64,000 bases of DNA, from positions 558,001-622,000 of the forward strand of contig NZ_JAANOP010000001.1 in NCBI RefSeq assembly GCF_011250515.1, read 5' to 3'. Under the pieces are notes generated by a model. That model worked only from the letters and a program-made list of their open reading frames with translations. It had not been told where the DNA came from and did not search any database. The position numbers and the translations under genes are program-made. This DNA is from Aquirufa ecclesiirivi. GTDB lineage: Bacteria > Bacteroidota > Bacteroidia > Cytophagales > Spirosomataceae. Positions 63,297 to 64,000 of this stretch are shown here, piece after piece; positions within the stretch are counted from its first letter, which is position 1, and the number at the start of each line of letters is the position of its first letter.

Positions 63297-63310
63297 TGCC
63301 CATTAGGGTA
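63297..63310 (+). other. spacer hairpin rpmD-rplO
   Basis: TGCCC (63297-63301), loop ATTA, GGGTA (63306-63310), with one G-U. It ends 18 nt before the rplO ATG. Confidence 0.5.
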
Positions 63311-63328
63311 GCGTTAAGCCCAATACAC

Positions 63329-63775
63329 ATGAAATTATCTTCATTAAAGCCGGCAGAAGGCTCGGTAAAAACAAGAAAAAGAGTAGGTCGTGGTCAAGGT
63401 TCAGGTCTTGGTGGAACTTCCGCTCGTGGTCACAAAGGAGCGCAGTCTCGTTCAGGTTATTCACGTAAGCGTGGATTTGAAGGAGGTCAAATGCCAATCC
63501 AACGTCGTGTACCTAAGTTTGGTTTCAAAAACATCAATCGTGTAGAATACAAAGCAATCAATTTAGATACCTTACAAGCTTTAGCTGATGCTACTGGTTT
63601 GAAGCAAATCAATTTTGAGACACTTTACAGCCACGGATTAGTATCTAAGTCTGACTTAGTGAAAATCTTAAGCCGTGGAAGTGTTACTTCCGCTTTAGAA
63701 GTTACCGTTAAAGGTTTCTCTGGTGCTGCTAAAGCTGCTATCGAAGCAGCAGGTGGTCAAGCAATTGTTGGTTAA
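63329..63775 (+). CDS. rplO: 50S ribosomal protein L15
   Basis: 148 residues from ATG 63329 (MKLSSLKPAEGSVKTRKRVGRGQGSGLGGTSARGHKG); an earlier frame at 63296 would translate the spacer hairpin. The Gly/Arg-rich N-terminal extension and the C-terminal KILSRGSVTSALEVTVKGFSGAAKAAIEAAGG are L15. Confidence 0.97.
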   Translation: MKLSSLKPAEGSVKTRKRVGRGQGSGLGGTSARGHKGAQSRSGYSRKRGFEGGQMPIQRRVPKFGFKNINRVEYKAINLDTLQALADATGLKQINFETLYSHGLVSKSDLVKILSRGSVTSALEVTVKGFSGAAKAAIEAAGGQAIVG

Positions 63776-63792
63776 TCCTCTATTCTAAACGA

Positions 63793-64000
63793 ATGAACAA
63801 GCTAATAACAACGTTTAAGCATATCTTCGCGATTGAGGAATTAAGAGGTCGTATTTTTAATACGTTACTTTTTATCACCTTCTTCCGTCTTGGTTCTTAT
63901 ATCGTTCTACCAGGTGTAGATGCGACTAAATTAACACAGGCTGGTGATGGTGGACTCTTTGGTTTGTTGAATATGTTCTCCGGTGGAGCTTTGAGTAATG
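63793..64000 (+). CDS. secY: preprotein translocase subunit SecY, N-terminal fragment
   Basis: The frame from ATG 63793 runs off the right edge after 69 codons. MNKLITTFKHIFAIEELRGRIFNTLLFITFFRLGSYIVLPGVDATKL has the SecY N-terminus with the first membrane helix and the plug-proximal GLFGLLNMFSGGAL. It is the translocon core for Sec export and follows L15 in the usual order. Confidence 0.95.
   Translation, partial: MNKLITTFKHIFAIEELRGRIFNTLLFITFFRLGSYIVLPGVDATKLTQAGDGGLFGLLNMFSGGALSN

Overview
The window looks like chromosome of a Bacteroidota bacterium, probably of the order Cytophagales. The evidence is a PorP/SprF-type protein and a type IX secretion C-terminal domain, a bacillithiol enzyme (BshC), DUF4296 and Wzi-like proteins, a CzcA-TolC fusion, almost no Shine-Dalgarno sequences, and several promoters of the Bacteroidota form TTG-N19/20-TAnnTTTG. 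The sequence is AT-rich, most so in the first 2.2 kb.

Layout. 1-4322: the end of a surface-polysaccharide locus, with a CapE/WbjB-like dehydratase tail, a UDP-GlcNAc 2-epimerase, an RmlD-like reductase, a WbuB-type glycosyltransferase and an SDR epimerase. 4602-8301: a compact four-gene cassette of acyl carrier protein, cytochrome P450, MBOAT acyltransferase and DltD/SGNH-like protein. It resembles a dlt operon in which the activating enzyme is missing and a P450 is present; this is the best candidate for an undescribed system. 8305-11726 (minus): Wzi-like outer-membrane protein, a cystathionine-synthase-family enzyme and LptB, followed by tRNA-Phe. 12155-15528: a Tat-exported TIM-barrel protein and a GH95 alpha-L-fucosidase. 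15529-16607 is a gene-free kilobase built of direct and inverted repeats. 16608-21078 (minus): a beta-propeller/phosphoesterase and a TonB receptor. 21209-29787: GNAT, a T9SS-exported esterase, a polytopic membrane protein, two amidohydrolase-family proteins and a small XRE regulator.

29861-34728: a lipoprotein and a minus-strand run bshC-mnmH-cysE-cysM that joins cysteine synthesis to bacillithiol synthesis. 34836-43050: PorP/SprF, an isolated nuoA beside a DedA gene, and a heavy-metal efflux operon. 43047-46579 (minus): ispE and a BatA/DUF58 group without MoxR. 46680-51564: a tight plus-strand run of DUF4296, GDPD, GH3-like, YqeY, RlmN and siroheme enzyme. 51565-52683 holds a RAYT transposase flanked by REP-like palindromes; a third copy lies about 40 kb away beside tRNA-Phe. 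fbaA is divergent from the ribosomal protein operon.

53918-64000 is the large r-protein operon from rplC to the start of secY. It begins at rplC, not rpsJ, behind its own promoter and a structured leader of about 350 nt. Most spacers in it contain a short hairpin 13-26 nt before the next start codon, with stem sequences that mostly differ but a repeated layout; this pattern is the second candidate for something new.
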